A stretch of 64,000 nt of DNA, from assembly GCF_963576675.1 (NCBI RefSeq), contig NC_088910.1:102018807-102082806 (forward strand), given 5' to 3'. The stretch's first letter is position 1; every line of letters starts with the position of its first letter. Shown here piece by piece: positions 23,824 to 33,523 of the stretch. Both the position numbers and the translations under genes were made by a program. A model generated the notes under the pieces. It saw only the letters and a program-made list of their open reading frames with translations, did not search any database and was not told the origin of the DNA. Source of the DNA: Euphorbia lathyris. Taxonomy: Eukaryota; Streptophyta; Magnoliopsida; Malpighiales; Euphorbiaceae.

Positions 23824-24458
23824 TGATACGGATTAAGAGTCAAAGTAGAGGGTTTTAATCTTAAACCCATAAAGAGTTTCTTCTCAAGCCTAGCTTGAAG
23901 GAGTTAATCACGAGGTTTCACGGACTAAATCCGTAGGAATAGTGAAATCCCAATTATTGAAGGTGTAAAACCTTAACAAACTTCAAAGAGAAGATTATAA
24001 TTTGATTTTGATAAAAAGGTTATCTTTCCTCTTAAAACCTCGGCATTTAAATACCTATAAGGAAAGAGACAAAATACCTACAAGCCCTTACTAGTGTTTT
24101 CATTCTCAAACAACAAACAAGGGTACTACTAGAATGAAAGGAAATAAGTGGCAAAATGGTAAATAAGAGAAAATGGAAAAATAGTGAATTGTAGAGAGCA
24201 AACTGGTGTTGGGATTTTCTCTTTAATGAGCAAGTAATCTTCGTCTTCTTAGTGAACACGTAATTCATGTCTCCTTAGTGAGCAAGTAACCAAGAGGGTA
24301 CGCCGAAGACAATATGAGACCGAATCAAACCAGACCGAAGCCAAATAGATACCTCCAGGAAGACCAAAACAAGGACACCCACGAGTAACCGAAGTTAGGT
24401 CTGCTATGTTATCACTTTTCTACCAGAGCCTGAGTTTACCGAAAAGATGTACGCATCA
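23824..24458 (-). repeat. 5' LTR of gypsy element (635 bp)
   Basis: Starts (minus sense) TGATGCGTACATC at 24458 and ends CCGTATCA at 23824, followed by GT and the primer site. It aligns with 16385-17017 end to end with many scattered differences. Confidence 0.85.
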
Positions 24459-24599
24459 TCTATCTTGCAGGAATATTGGAGAAGTGCAGAACCGAATCTT
24501 CTAGGAAGACTACTAGATATAGTAGGGTGATATTTTCACGTACATTATTAATTTTAAGGTAAATAATTTATTAGTCTATACATATTTATCTAACACATG

Positions 24600-25070
24600 G
24601 ACGCAGCTCGATTTGTTGATTTGATATAGGCGGAATGAGAGCTGTCCTCGGGGATTCTATGGGTCGATTTATTGCAACACATTCAACACGGACCCTTAGC
24701 TACCCACATGTTGATGAATGTGAAGTTACGACAGTTCTTCAGGCTATGCAATGGCTAATTACCATGGGCTATCAAAAGGTAATCTTTGAATCTGATGCAA
24801 AAACGAGGATTGAGGCTATCCATTCCTCTACGGATGATATTTTGGAATTCGGCATGATTATCTCTAGGTGTCGGAACTTACTTCTTCAGAATGACATGTT
24901 CTCTATCATATTCGCAAGGCGATAAACGAACGAGGTGGCATATACGATTGCCAAATCATCTCGTACTTATTCATGTCCTATGATTTTTGATGTTCTACCG
25001 AGTTTTTTAATTCCATTGTTAAACATTGATTGCCTTTTAAAGGCTTCTTAATTCCATTTTTCTTGAAAAA
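24600..25070 (+). pseudogene. LINE RNase H tail (truncated non-LTR element)
   Basis: Plus-strand reading from about 24630 gives MRAVLGDSMGRFIATHST, CEVTTVLQAMQWLITMGYQK, VIFESDAKTRIEAI and ISRCRNLLLQNDMFSIIFAR. After a stop, NEVAYTIAKSSRTYSC and MIFDVLPSFLIPL follow. This is the RNase H domain at the end of plant L1-type ORF2 (E-x-AL and ESDA motifs). It removes the RNA strand during element copying. Only the last 150 codons or so remain, and a stop (TAA near 24923) breaks them. The 3' end is near the short A-run at 25066-25072, next to the MULE at 25076. Confidence 0.75.
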
Positions 25071-25574
25071 AACAAGGAAAAATTATAAAAATGGATCAAA
25101 TAGAAGACCCATTTACATTTTAGACCAATTATCCAACTTATTACATATCTAGACTATATTATTGTGACTTTTCCAAAATACCCACAGACCTTTCATCTTC
25201 CTCTTCCTATCTACGTTTCCCATTCCCCTTCCTCAGACCTTTCATCTTCCTATATATCCTTTTCATCTTCCCCCATTTCTTTATATTGAACTCATCACCC
25301 TCCATTTTCTTCATCATCATGGATGTCTCTTGTTCCTCTCTTTATCTCATGGTTCTTCATCTTCCTATTCCTAGGAAATTAAGTTATGGTTCTTCATCTG
25401 TATGTTTCTTTTCATCTCTTGGTTTCTTTCTTCTTGTGCGAATCGAAGGCATGGTTATTCGACGTTATTCTGCGTGTTTTTCTACGTTTATCATATGATT
25501 ATTATCGATTTCAAAGGTAAAATGTGAAAATAATGTAAGTATCTACTGTTTAATCTTCATCTTTTTCCAGAAAA

Positions 25575-25810
25575 TCTCTTCGCAAAATGAGTTTTGCGAA
25601 GTCTATGAGGAAAAAATGGGTTGAAAATGACGTTTTGATTTCGCAGAAAACGATTAAGCGAAGTCTGCAAAGAGAAAATCATCAAGTGTATCATGATTTT
25701 TTCTCTTCGCATATTTTCGCATAATCGTTTTCTGCGAAGTAAAATCGTCCGTCTAGGTTAATTTTCTCTTCGCAGATTTCGCATAATCATTTTTTGTGCG
25801 AAGCAAAATC
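25575..25810. repeat. hairpin words, first cluster in MULE A2
   Basis: Four inverted pairs: CTTCGCA at 25578 with TTTTGCGAAG at about 25591; TTCGCAG at about 25640 with GCGAAG and CTGCAAAG; CTCTTCGCATATTTTCGCAT at about 25703 with TTCTGCGAAG near 25733; CTCTTCGCAGATTTCGCAT at about 25767 with GTGCGAAG near 25796. Each can fold on itself as single-stranded DNA or RNA. Confidence 0.7.
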
Positions 25811-26286
25811 GTCATTTTCTTGTTAAATTTCTTTTTCTAAGCTTGCTAAAATGACTTAATTTTTGTGAATGTGGTTGAATACAAAACATCAAATTCAAGT
25901 ACCCATTTAGCTTGAATACAATAGCAACAATCATAGTGAGGGGTGATTGAGATGGTGAACCTGCCGATTTTTCTTGGATTCTTTCTTGAAAAGAAAAGAA
26001 AAATCATGATTATCATCTCAAAGGCCATTAATTTTGTATGAAGCAGCCGATTTTTGGGTTCCATTTCTCATCCCTAAAAGGACGCTTATTCCGTCGATTT
26101 TTCTTGCTTCTAGGATTTAGGATTTAGGTTTTGAATTATTGTTGCAATCTTGTTATAAATTTTGATTATGTTATGATTTTAATATTGTTATTGTTGCAAT
26201 CTTGTTGTAAATTTTGATAATGTTATGATTTTAATGTTAGAATTATTGTTGCAATCTTGTTGTTATGATTTGAATGTTATATATCA

Positions 26287-26572
26287 CTTCGCATATTTTG
26301 CAATTTGCAAAGGCTGCGAAGATAATACTGCTTTAGAACATGACTTTTACTTCGCATATTGTGAAATCTGCGAAGTAAAAGTCATTATGCGAATTAGTAT
26401 TACCTTGGCAGGCTTCGCATATTGAAAAATATGCGAAGTAAATTTCATGTCCTTAAGTATTCTTACCTTCGTAGACTTCGTATATTGCGAAATTTGCGAA
26501 GTCAATTTCATCTTCTTAATCAATATTCTTCGCAAGCTTCGCATATTGCGAAATTTGCAAAGTCAGACGGAA
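26287..26572. repeat. tandem array of hairpins, 63-bp period, in MULE A2
   Basis: The word CTTCG(C/T)ATATT starts at 26287, 26350, 26413, 26476 and 26537, so spacing is 63, 63, 63 and 61 bp. Each copy is followed within about 20 bp by its inverse (TGCGAAG or TTTGCAAAG), giving five stem-loops separated by variable AT-rich spacers. Because 63 is a multiple of three, small frames stay open across it on both strands (for example 26347-26544), with a repeated SQISQYAK-like phrase, but these look like a by-product of the repeat. Confidence 0.8.
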
Positions 26573-26616
26573 GAGAGAAAGAAGAAAGACTAAGAAATTT
26601 TTCTAAATGTTATATA

Positions 26617-27230
26617 CAGTAAAACCTCGATAAATGCATATCATTGGGACCGAAAAAAATATTCATTAAGCGAGATTATTTATTTATCGATAAATGAATA
26701 AATTATTCATTTATCGATAAATCAATATTTATTATTTTATATATAATTTTTCATTGTAAAATGCATATATTGTATGATGGAAATGATCCAGAGCCAAATG
26801 ATAGTTGCGTTGTCGTAAATGTATCATCAAAAAATGTCTTCCAAGCAATGGTCACCTTAAACAACTACTTGCTACAACATGAGCAAAATATACCATAAGT
26901 TGTGTTTGCACGATAAAAAGTTAAGGATGGTGTTCATTTTGGTTTAGGTGGAAAGAAAAAACAATCAACTATATATGCATTTTTTCAGAAGAAATGACTT
27001 CTAGTTAATTGATTGAAATGTTTTGGTCTATATATATATATATATATATATAATCAATAATTATTAATTTATATTTTTATTGGGCTCCTAAGGATTTAAT
27101 TTTTTTTATCACTTAATGCATTTAACGAGGTTATTACTTTAATCCATTGGTCCAAGTCGAGACCGAAAGGATTTATTATACAAAATGAGGTTATTACTTT
27201 ATCGAACATTCATTTATCGAGGTTTAACTA
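26617..27230 (+). mobile_element. pogo/Tigger-like element remnant with transposase C-terminus
   Basis: The left end reads CAGTAAAACCTCGATAAATG at 26617 after TA; the right end reads ATTTATCGAGGTTTAACTA to 27230 followed by TA. These inverted CCTCGATAAA ends and TA duplication are typical of pogo/Tc1-mariner elements in plants. Inside, the plus strand near 26775-27000 reads DDGNDPEPNDSCVVVNVSS, LNNYLLQHEQNIP and HFGLGGKKKQSTIYAFFQKK before a stop, resembling a Tigger-type transposase tail. The DNA-binding and catalytic parts are gone. A TA microsatellite (27031-27052) lies near its right end. It is nested inside MULE A2. Confidence 0.65.
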
Positions 27231-27362
27231 TATATATGATGAGTATTTTGGAAAAGTCACAAAAATATAGTTTAGATAGATAATGAGTTGGGTAATTGGT
27301 CTAAATATGTAAATGGGCCTCCCATTTAACCCAGTTTTATAATTTTTCCAATAAAACAAACA

Positions 27363-27666
27363 AGGGTCAAATACATGAGTATCATGATTAACTACAAAAT
27401 TACAACTAAGTCATATTGTTAAACTTAATTTTTAAAATGTTATTATTTTCTATAAGTTATGCTTTTAGACCATCATTTAAAAATTCTAGACTATACTTTA
27501 TAGATCATAAACGCTAAAAAAATATATCCCAACTTCTTAATTTATAAACTCCAATTCATAAACTAGATTAAAAATAATGATTTTATTACTTTAATATAAT
27601 TTAAAATTAGTACTTGACATGATTATAAATAGTTTTTCAAATATGAATTTATATGTAAATTTCCCA
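27363..27666 (+). repeat. MITE-like repeat X, copy 1
   Basis: About 300 bp that returns in reverse orientation at 32916-33217. Shared order: GGGTCAAATACATGA, ACAAAATTACAA-TAAGTCATATT, TTAATTTATAAA, AAAATTAGTACTT and TTTCCCA. Its ends form a weak inverted repeat (TGGG..AAATAC). It is noncoding. Confidence 0.65.
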
Positions 27667-28089
27667 ACAAAGAACAAAATTAAGGACTAATTGAAGTCGG
27701 TAATAATCGTGACGTATTTTAAACAAAAGGAGAGAAGTTGGTTCTCAAATTGTTGTTTCACTTAACAAACTTATACACACAAAAAGAAAAGATTATAGAG
27801 CAAAAATAGTTTAAATTTGGCATTATATAGACCTGAAAAAGGATTTGATTTGATATATTTGTTTTTTTTTTCTTCCAATCGTTTCGTGAATCATGTGAAG
27901 TAAATTTTCTATGAGCAAATATTTGAGACAAACTTTCTATTGTACAACTTTTGTCAATTTCACAAATATCAATTACTTTTATTTTTTCTAATAAAATCAT
28001 TTTTATTTCACATCCGATTTCAATAAATTTACTTCTAACTTCTTTTTAATGTATAATTGGAATATTAGGTAACACATAATATAGTGAAG
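27667..28089. other. AT-rich intergenic DNA, no gene seen
   Basis: Only a short open frame (28000-27758, minus) with no recognisable domain. No promoter or RNA motif was seen. Confidence 0.4.
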
Positions 28090-28311
28090 TTAATTATATG
28101 TAAAATAAGTATCATGAAGAGTATGTCTAGAAATAATTTTATCTTTAGCGTCTAAAATTGTATAATTTTACTCTTAATGTTTATAGCCAAGAACAATTTT
28201 ACTCTTACATTGACAAGTTGAATAATTGAAGAAAAAATTCATCAAACTGTCTTATTGATCAGAAATCTTGCATCAACAATTTACATATACGTCATAATTA
28301 GAGAATGTGCT

Positions 28312-28700
28312 ACAGTGATTCGGTCAATCTTGGAGGATCCTTGCAGCTCTTGGTTATCGTCTCTGTGCGGGGAGCGATCCCTGTGAACACTCCGACGATC
28401 AAGACAGTTAGATATCCAAGGAGACTATTAAAGGAAATATTCGAAGAGTTATGGGGTTACCCGATAGTGTAGTGAGTGTGAGTGTCTGCCTCTTCTCCCT
28501 GTTAGGGGTATTTATAGGGAGCTGGGATGGCTTCATGGGCCTAGCTTCTTGGGCCTTTGGGCCCTGCCTTGGGCCTTATGATATTCCGAATCACGTAGTC
28601 CCCCCCGCGAACAGGTATGGCGAGTATTCCATGCGATTGGTGAAGTGAGTGCCCTAAATCAATGTGATCGATTTAGCGTAATGGGAGTAGCGGACAGCTG
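28312..28700 (-). mobile_element. Tat-like gypsy LTR piece inside the MULE
   Basis: The minus strand reads CCCTATAAATACCCC (28502-28516) followed downstream by CTGTCTTGATCGTCGGAGTG (about 28394-28413) and GGGATCGCTCCCC. The GATCGTCGGAGTG phrase before the LTR end is typical of Tat-lineage LTRs, and the element at 30.2-34.3 kb has TTTATCATCAGAGTG in the same place. Only the promoter, R and U5-like part is present. Confidence 0.5.
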
Positions 28701-29126
28701 ACCGCTTTGAATCTGAAGAGGCACCTTAACTTCCGCGCCTTTTACTTTATGGGCTACTGTTGTAGCATTAAATGCAATATTTATTGTCTTCTGCACGCGC
28801 CGCCAGACGTATTGGAAAGAGTGCTTTGCCGACTTCTTTACTTTATGCCTCATTATAAATATTGGAGAATTGATTTCTTCTTCTCCATTGCTTGCGATTT
28901 TTCTTGGTGACTTCTCTTGCACTTGGAACTTCATCTTTGCGAAAGTTGGTTTGTCGTACTGTGGAGTTCGTCCGTTCGTAATTTGGAGGTGTCCGGCAGC
29001 TTAGTGCTTCTCGTGCCGTTTGGTGGAGCTCGTTCTAGCCGTGTCTTGTGTTGTTTTTGTCGAAGGTCAGTTATACCTTGCTATTTCTACTTTTTTGCTT
29101 TTCCATTTTCTTTGGGGAGAGGGAGT

Positions 29127-29681
29127 ATGTCAGAGGGTTCTTCCCGGGGAGCCTTCAGACGTTTGCCGCCTGTTACTCCGGGTGACTTTACGCTTCGTGA
29201 CGCGTCGCGGACTCGTTCGTCGAAGCGGAAGAGGCGGACCAAATCTGAAGGGGGAAGTAGTTCTCCTGTTGTAAAGGCGAAGAAGAAGAAAGTGGTTGTG
29301 GTTAGGGCTGTCTCGAGTACGGAGAGACCTGTTGGTGGCGTACGCCCTGGTGTTCTTGAGGTTGTGGTAGTTGTGCCGGAAAATTTAATAACGCCGACAC
29401 ATCACTTGGGTACATTGTACGAAGATATGAGGTCCAAGTTATGGACGAGGCAGGCGGGTGCCGCGGGGACCGATGGCAGGCGTTTCGAGCGAGCGGAGCG
29501 CCCGAGGAGGCCTGAGTTGTTTGCTGTTGAGGACACCCATAGCATAATTGTGTCCGCATACTTGGCCTCGATCTCCGCGGTGTATCGGATAGGTCAGCTG
29601 TACGAATTGGCTGCTTTGGACAAGGATGATCACGCTCATCATGCTGGTGGGGCTAAAAAAGACATCACAAACATATCTTAG
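29127..29681 (+). CDS. basic GC-rich ORF, possible extra ORF of a Tat retrotransposon
   Basis: Starting at ATG 29127, it encodes MSEGSSRGAFRRLPPVTPGD, then a very basic stretch (RSSKRKRRTKSEGG and VVKAKKKKVVVV), and later PENLITPTHHLGTLYEDMRS and HSIIVSAYLASISAVYRIGQ. The last residues (KKDITNIS) come from the MULE arm, so the true C-terminus is missing. It lies opposite in direction to the Tat-like LTR at 28312-28700, next to a promoter-like ATTATAAATATTGG (about 28852). Plant Tat elements are known to carry extra ORFs, some antisense and near the 3' LTR, which fits. Its function is unknown; the basic tract suggests a nuclear or nucleic-acid-binding protein. Base composition differs sharply from its neighbours. 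Confidence 0.4.
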   Translation: MSEGSSRGAFRRLPPVTPGDFTLRDASRTRSSKRKRRTKSEGGSSSPVVKAKKKKVVVVRAVSSTERPVGGVRPGVLEVVVVVPENLITPTHHLGTLYEDMRSKLWTRQAGAAGTDGRRFERAERPRRPELFAVEDTHSIIVSAYLASISAVYRIGQLYELAALDKDDHAHHAGGAKKDITNIS

Positions 29682-30177
29682 ACATAAAAAAGATATACTG
29701 TCTTTTGTACAAGCTGGGTAAGAAAAATTTAAATATTTCACCGAATTTACAAATATTAATCTCTAATTCTATTGTTAAATCACAAATAATATGACATTTT
29801 TTTATACAACCAACTGATATATAATTGGTGCAGAATAAGTGACAAAATATATGCGTTTTATAATAATGTCTTAAATTGACCCAACTTACTCACGCTAAGA
29901 GTAAAATTGCTATTGGCTGTCAATATTAGGAGTAAAATTGCACTATTTTAGACATTATGGTAAAATTGATCATAAATGTAAACGTTAAAGGTGTTTTTGC
30001 ACCTTATCCCCTTTTTAAGTATATAATTAAGTTGACTATAAATGTTAGAATATATGAAAATATATTTTTGGGTTGATTATGAGTTGTAAATATATTGTAT
30101 ATGTGTCAACCGCAACGACCAATACTCAACACTCAATAATAATCATAGTCAACAGTCAATAACTAATAAATTTACAT

Positions 30178-30839
30178 ATTAATAATCAGATTTATTCCTT
30201 CTAGAAAGAGCAATAATGATAATTAAATACGGATAACAACAAAATCGTTATTCCCTCTAGAAGAAGGATTAATGATAATTAATACAAGATTAATGCATGA
30301 TTAATGATAATTAATGGAGGATTGATGACAATTAAAGCTTGATAACATCCAGATGTATCCTTCTGGCAAATGTGTAAAAATATAGGAAGAGAATGAGTCT
30401 ATAGATGGCACGCCACCCGAATCAATTCTTGGAAGATACGCCATCTAAGTAAGATACGACGGAAGTAGCTGGATTGGGAGATCCTCCAACTGAAGTATAT
30501 CCTCCATCGTATCTCATCTTGACAGTTTCAAGGAAGACCAAACGACGCCTTTATATCTTCTTTAAAGGGAAATGATATATAACAATCAATAGTAACTAAG
30601 AGGAGTAATGACGTGATATTCAATTTGAACATATTTAATGCCCAGAGGTTACACAAAAGCATATAAATACCCTAAATTGGATATGCTTTCAGGTATGTTG
30701 GCTAACTTCCTCTAAACTCTTGTTATTATCCATTTTCTTAGCAAATATCATACTGACTTTATCATCAGAGTGGTCCCGGCAGAGTCTAACGACACCTCAC
30801 AGGGAAGGATTCTGATCATGAAATTTTGACCAGTTATCA
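30178..30839 (+). repeat. 5' LTR of the non-autonomous element
   Basis: Matches 33524-34316 through GATTTATTCCTTCTAG, TTCCCTCTAGAA, ATCTCATCTTGACAGTTTCA and CATATAAATACCCTAA. TATA box at 30659-30669. The first bases have diverged so the start is approximate. The end is GTTATCA at 30839, followed by the primer-site-like sequence. Confidence 0.7.
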
Positions 30840-32150
30840 ATTGGTGCGATGAGCGTGGACTCTAACAAATAGAAGATCACAAAATCTTGATTGTATAGAG
30901 TTTTCACAATGAACAAAACAATGAAGCCAACAGAATAAAAACTCCAACCTCAAACTTTGGCTCTATCAGTACAAGCGAATATATCCTAACATAGGGTTCT
31001 CTGATTGGTAGGAAAAAAAGTTACCTACTTTAATCTATTATGACAAACAAGATAACTTTTTTCTTATTTCTTGTTCCATTTTAATCAAAGAAATTTGAAG
31101 TTCACTACTCTTGTGAAGTGCTATGAATGCCATGTATGTTATTATGATATATCTAACGAATTGTGAAGGATAAAATCAGTCATTGATTAAATCTTCTGTC
31201 ACAATATGCACCACATTTTTATGTATAATAAGTGTAATATGCCTTTATCATTGAATTATAACAAAATGCATGTATAAGGAATGTAAACTTGGAACTTTAT
31301 AAAAAAAACCTATCCATTTAAGGCTATCATGTCATTTGATATCAAAGTGAAACAAAGGGGCTTGGGTAATTGCAGATGATCTGAATATGATTAGTTTTTA
31401 TTTTAATAAGCATGCATATAGTTATTAAGGCCATTATAAGTAGATGAATTACCAAATTGAGTAAATAAACTTTCAAGTCCTGAGCTAACTACAAACTACA
31501 AAGAGAGTACAAGTGTCGATTTCGAATGAGAACATGAATTTATGAAAATCTACATGTCATATAAGGTTTTTAGGATGCACATAAAGCTTCTTAATGATCT
31601 CTGAATGCTATTAGTATATGGATGAATAATATACAAGTAAAATCATAACTTTTATGATGTTTAAAATAAATATATTATCTTAGATAATAATGTGCATTGG
31701 AATGTAAAAAGGCATTGTTTTTTAGCCATTATCATTATGGTTATTCATTATAAAAAAATAATATTTATGTGTAGTAATAATCTTTATGGTATGACCGTTA
31801 TATATGGTATTATTGAAACAAGCACAACCAAGTTCTATTATGGATTATTTTGACATATAATGTTTACTCGGTTTTATTCTTTGGCTAAGCTCATTCTAGA
31901 GTTGGGAGCCGATGTGAAGGAATTGCTAAGTTTATTCCAATACAAATTAAAAATTCTATAACGAATCATTACAACGAACGCGATATTTGCCGACATGGCC
32001 AATACAAACAGAGTCTTCCGACACGAAGTCTGTTCCATGAATCAAGCCATTGATTCCCAATGTACATGAATACAACTTTTATACCTTATCACAATTTTTT
32101 AATGATGGACAAGGTATGACTCCACTTTGCAGTTGTTTCAGTACTTACAC
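30840..32150. other. noncoding internal part of the LARD element
   Basis: Starts with the degenerate primer site and runs 1.3 kb with no open frame of note and no retroviral motif. It is AT-rich. Confidence 0.5.
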
Positions 32151-32179
32151 ACAAGTACAAAGGAATCGCCAATATTGCA

Positions 32180-32830
32180 ATCAGCGCCAAGCACTGGCAT
32201 GAAAATAAAGCTCGATATGGTGAATCAAAAATAAAGCCCGATGTGGCGAATGAAAAAAAAGCCTGATGTGGCGAATGAAGATGAAGCCCATTGAATGGCG
32301 AAAATAGCGCCTAGATAAAGCCTATTGAATGTCGAATACCTTGAATAGCGAAAAGAGCGTCTAGATAAAACCTATTGAATGGAGAAAAGAGCGCCTAGAT
32401 AAAGCTATTGAATAGCGAATACCTTGAAATAACAAAAAGAGCGCCTAAAATAAAGCCATACATGGTGATTGCCTAGATGGCAAAAATAATGCCAAATATG
32501 ACAAATGAAAAATGAAATTTTCACAAAGTAGAGATACTTTGAAAAAATGAATGAAGCCTAGAACGACGAATACAGAACGTATGCTAGTAGTAATAAATAT
32601 GGATATAAGGGTGGCCACCTATCTGTATCCTTGAATGGAAACTTAAAACATGCAAAATAGAATGGAGAATGGAAAATGAAATTTTCACAAAAACAAAGTA
32701 AAGACACTTTGAAAAATGAGTAAAGGCTAGAAAAGCAAGTGCCTAGAGTGTTAAACCCCTATAAGGGCAAATAAAGCTTAAAATGGCGAGCAAAGCCTAG
32801 AGTGGCGAATGCTCAGAATGATAGTAGAAC
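32180..32830. repeat. degenerate minisatellite in the LARD element
   Basis: Words such as AAAGCCCGATGTGGCGAATG (near 32235 and 32262), GCGCCTAGATAAAGCC (near 32309, 32389), CCTATTGAATGGCGAA and ATACCTTGAATAGCGAAAAG recur many times with changing order. The tract continues with AAGCCTAGAGTGGCGAATGC to about 32817. It is richer in GC than its surroundings. Tat-lineage elements are known to hold tandem repeats in untranslated parts. Confidence 0.7.
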
Positions 32831-32915
32831 TACATGGCTTTGATTCCCAAAAGAATTGATGAGATATGTAGGAAGCTTGATAATAAGAAATTGTCAAGTC
32901 CAAACCAAAAAAAGA

Positions 32916-33217
32916 TGGGAAAATTACACATAAATTCATGTTTCAAAAACTATTTACAACTATGTCAAATCATAATTTTAGATTATGTCAAATTAGTAAA
33001 ATTAGTACTTTTAAAATATTTTAAGGATTAGAATTTATAAATTAGAAGTTTAGAATATATTTTCTATGGTTTATGATTTATAAATTGGAGTCTAGATTTT
33101 TTAAATTATGGTATAAAATCATAATATATAGAGAATAATGACATATTAAGAATTAAGTTTGGTAATATGACTTAATTGTAATTTTGTACTTAATTATGAT
33201 ATTCATGTATTTGACCC
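32916..33217 (-). repeat. MITE-like repeat X, copy 2 (inverted)
   Basis: Reverse-complement relative of 27363-27666, from TGGGAAAATTACACATAAA to GTATTTGACCCA. It lies inside the LARD element, between the minisatellite and the 3' LTR. Confidence 0.65.
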
Positions 33218-33337
33218 AAAAAAGATTGGTATATTTTTACAACTCGAGAAGTGAGAGTTCTTTGAGTTAGACTCCCGAACGTTTTCATTAACTTATGGAA
33301 CGTAAGGAGCAGGATGCTTAGAGAAGCATAAAAACTT

Positions 33338-33456
33338 AATGATGTGTCACATTCCTATAGGTCTGGGAGAATTATGTTTAACAAAAAAACAGAAAGACTT
33401 AATAATATGTCACATTCCTACTGGTCTGGGAGAATTATGTTTAACAAAAAAGCATT
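33338..33456. repeat. 60-bp tandem duplication
   Basis: ACTTAATGATGTGTCACATT and the following CTATAGGTCTGGGAGAATTA-TGTTTAACAAAAAA occur twice in a row with few changes (about 33338-33394 and 33398-33455). Confidence 0.8.
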
Positions 33457-33523
33457 AAAATGCAAGGGACATTTAGAAGCTGGACAGTCCTAAAGAGTTT
33501 TTTTGACTTTTAGGGGTGACTTT

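Larger units (their letters stand above)
16383..24458 (-). mobile_element. Ty3/gypsy element with two LTRs, Met-primed, disrupted by stops and a nested LTR
   Basis: Two LTRs in the same direction flank gag, protease, RT, RNase H and integrase in the order PR-RT-RH-IN, read on the minus strand. The primer site TGGTATCAGAGTCG (23821-23808) follows the right-hand LTR. TCTAT occurs at 16378-16382 and 24459-24463 as a 5-bp target-site duplication within the Tat-like LTR. In the first 100 aligned bases I count eight differences between the LTRs, so the insertion is old. Several stops and frameshifts disable pol, and a 2226-bp LTR lies in gag. The integrase ends in LPNWLGKISTSFNVQDL, a GPY/F-like end, with no chromodomain seen. 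Confidence 0.85.
25076..27349. mobile_element. Mutator-like element (family A, copy 2)
   Basis: Inverted arms of roughly 130 bp: the left begins GGAAAAATTATAAAAATGG at 25076; the right, in reverse complement, begins GGAAAAATTATAAAACTGGG at 27349. Both continue through CCCATTTACAT, TTAGACCAATTA, CTATATTnTTGTGACTTTTCC. The arms match those of the element at 6863-11351. Inside are two clusters of CTTCGCA/TGCGAAG hairpins and a pogo-like remnant. No transposase was found. A short open frame at 25286-25498 is Ser/Phe/Leu-rich and unrecognised. The A-rich flanks do not show a clean 9-bp TSD. Confidence 0.7.
28090..30010. mobile_element. Mutator-like element (family B, copy 1) carrying about 1.35 kb of cargo
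   Basis: Left arm (about 28090-28310) and right arm (about 29655-30010) are diverged inverted copies sharing CAATTTTACTCTTA, TAGCCAA-AGCAATTTTACTC and related phrases. Both arms match the small complete element at 54258-54681, including subterminal phrases TCAAACTGTCTTATTGATCA and ACTGTCTTTTGTACAAG. In the small copy the two arms are joined by only a short middle; here about 1.35 kb of GC-rich sequence (28312-29650) sits in that place. The right end is CCTTATCCC near 30010. No TSD is readable at this copy. Confidence 0.65.

Noticed and set aside
26287..26572. CRISPR-like regular array
   Set aside because: The even 63-bp spacing resembles a CRISPR array, but the sequence is plant nuclear DNA inside a Mutator-like element, the repeats drift, spacers are related to each other and there are no cas genes.
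26225..26622. Small open frames over the hairpin array on both strands
   Set aside because: They follow from a 63-bp (multiple of three) repeat unit and show no known domain or start context.
28659..28934. Minus-strand 91-codon open frame near the Tat-like LTR
   Set aside because: No domain, and it overlaps LTR and promoter-like sequence of the opposite ORF.
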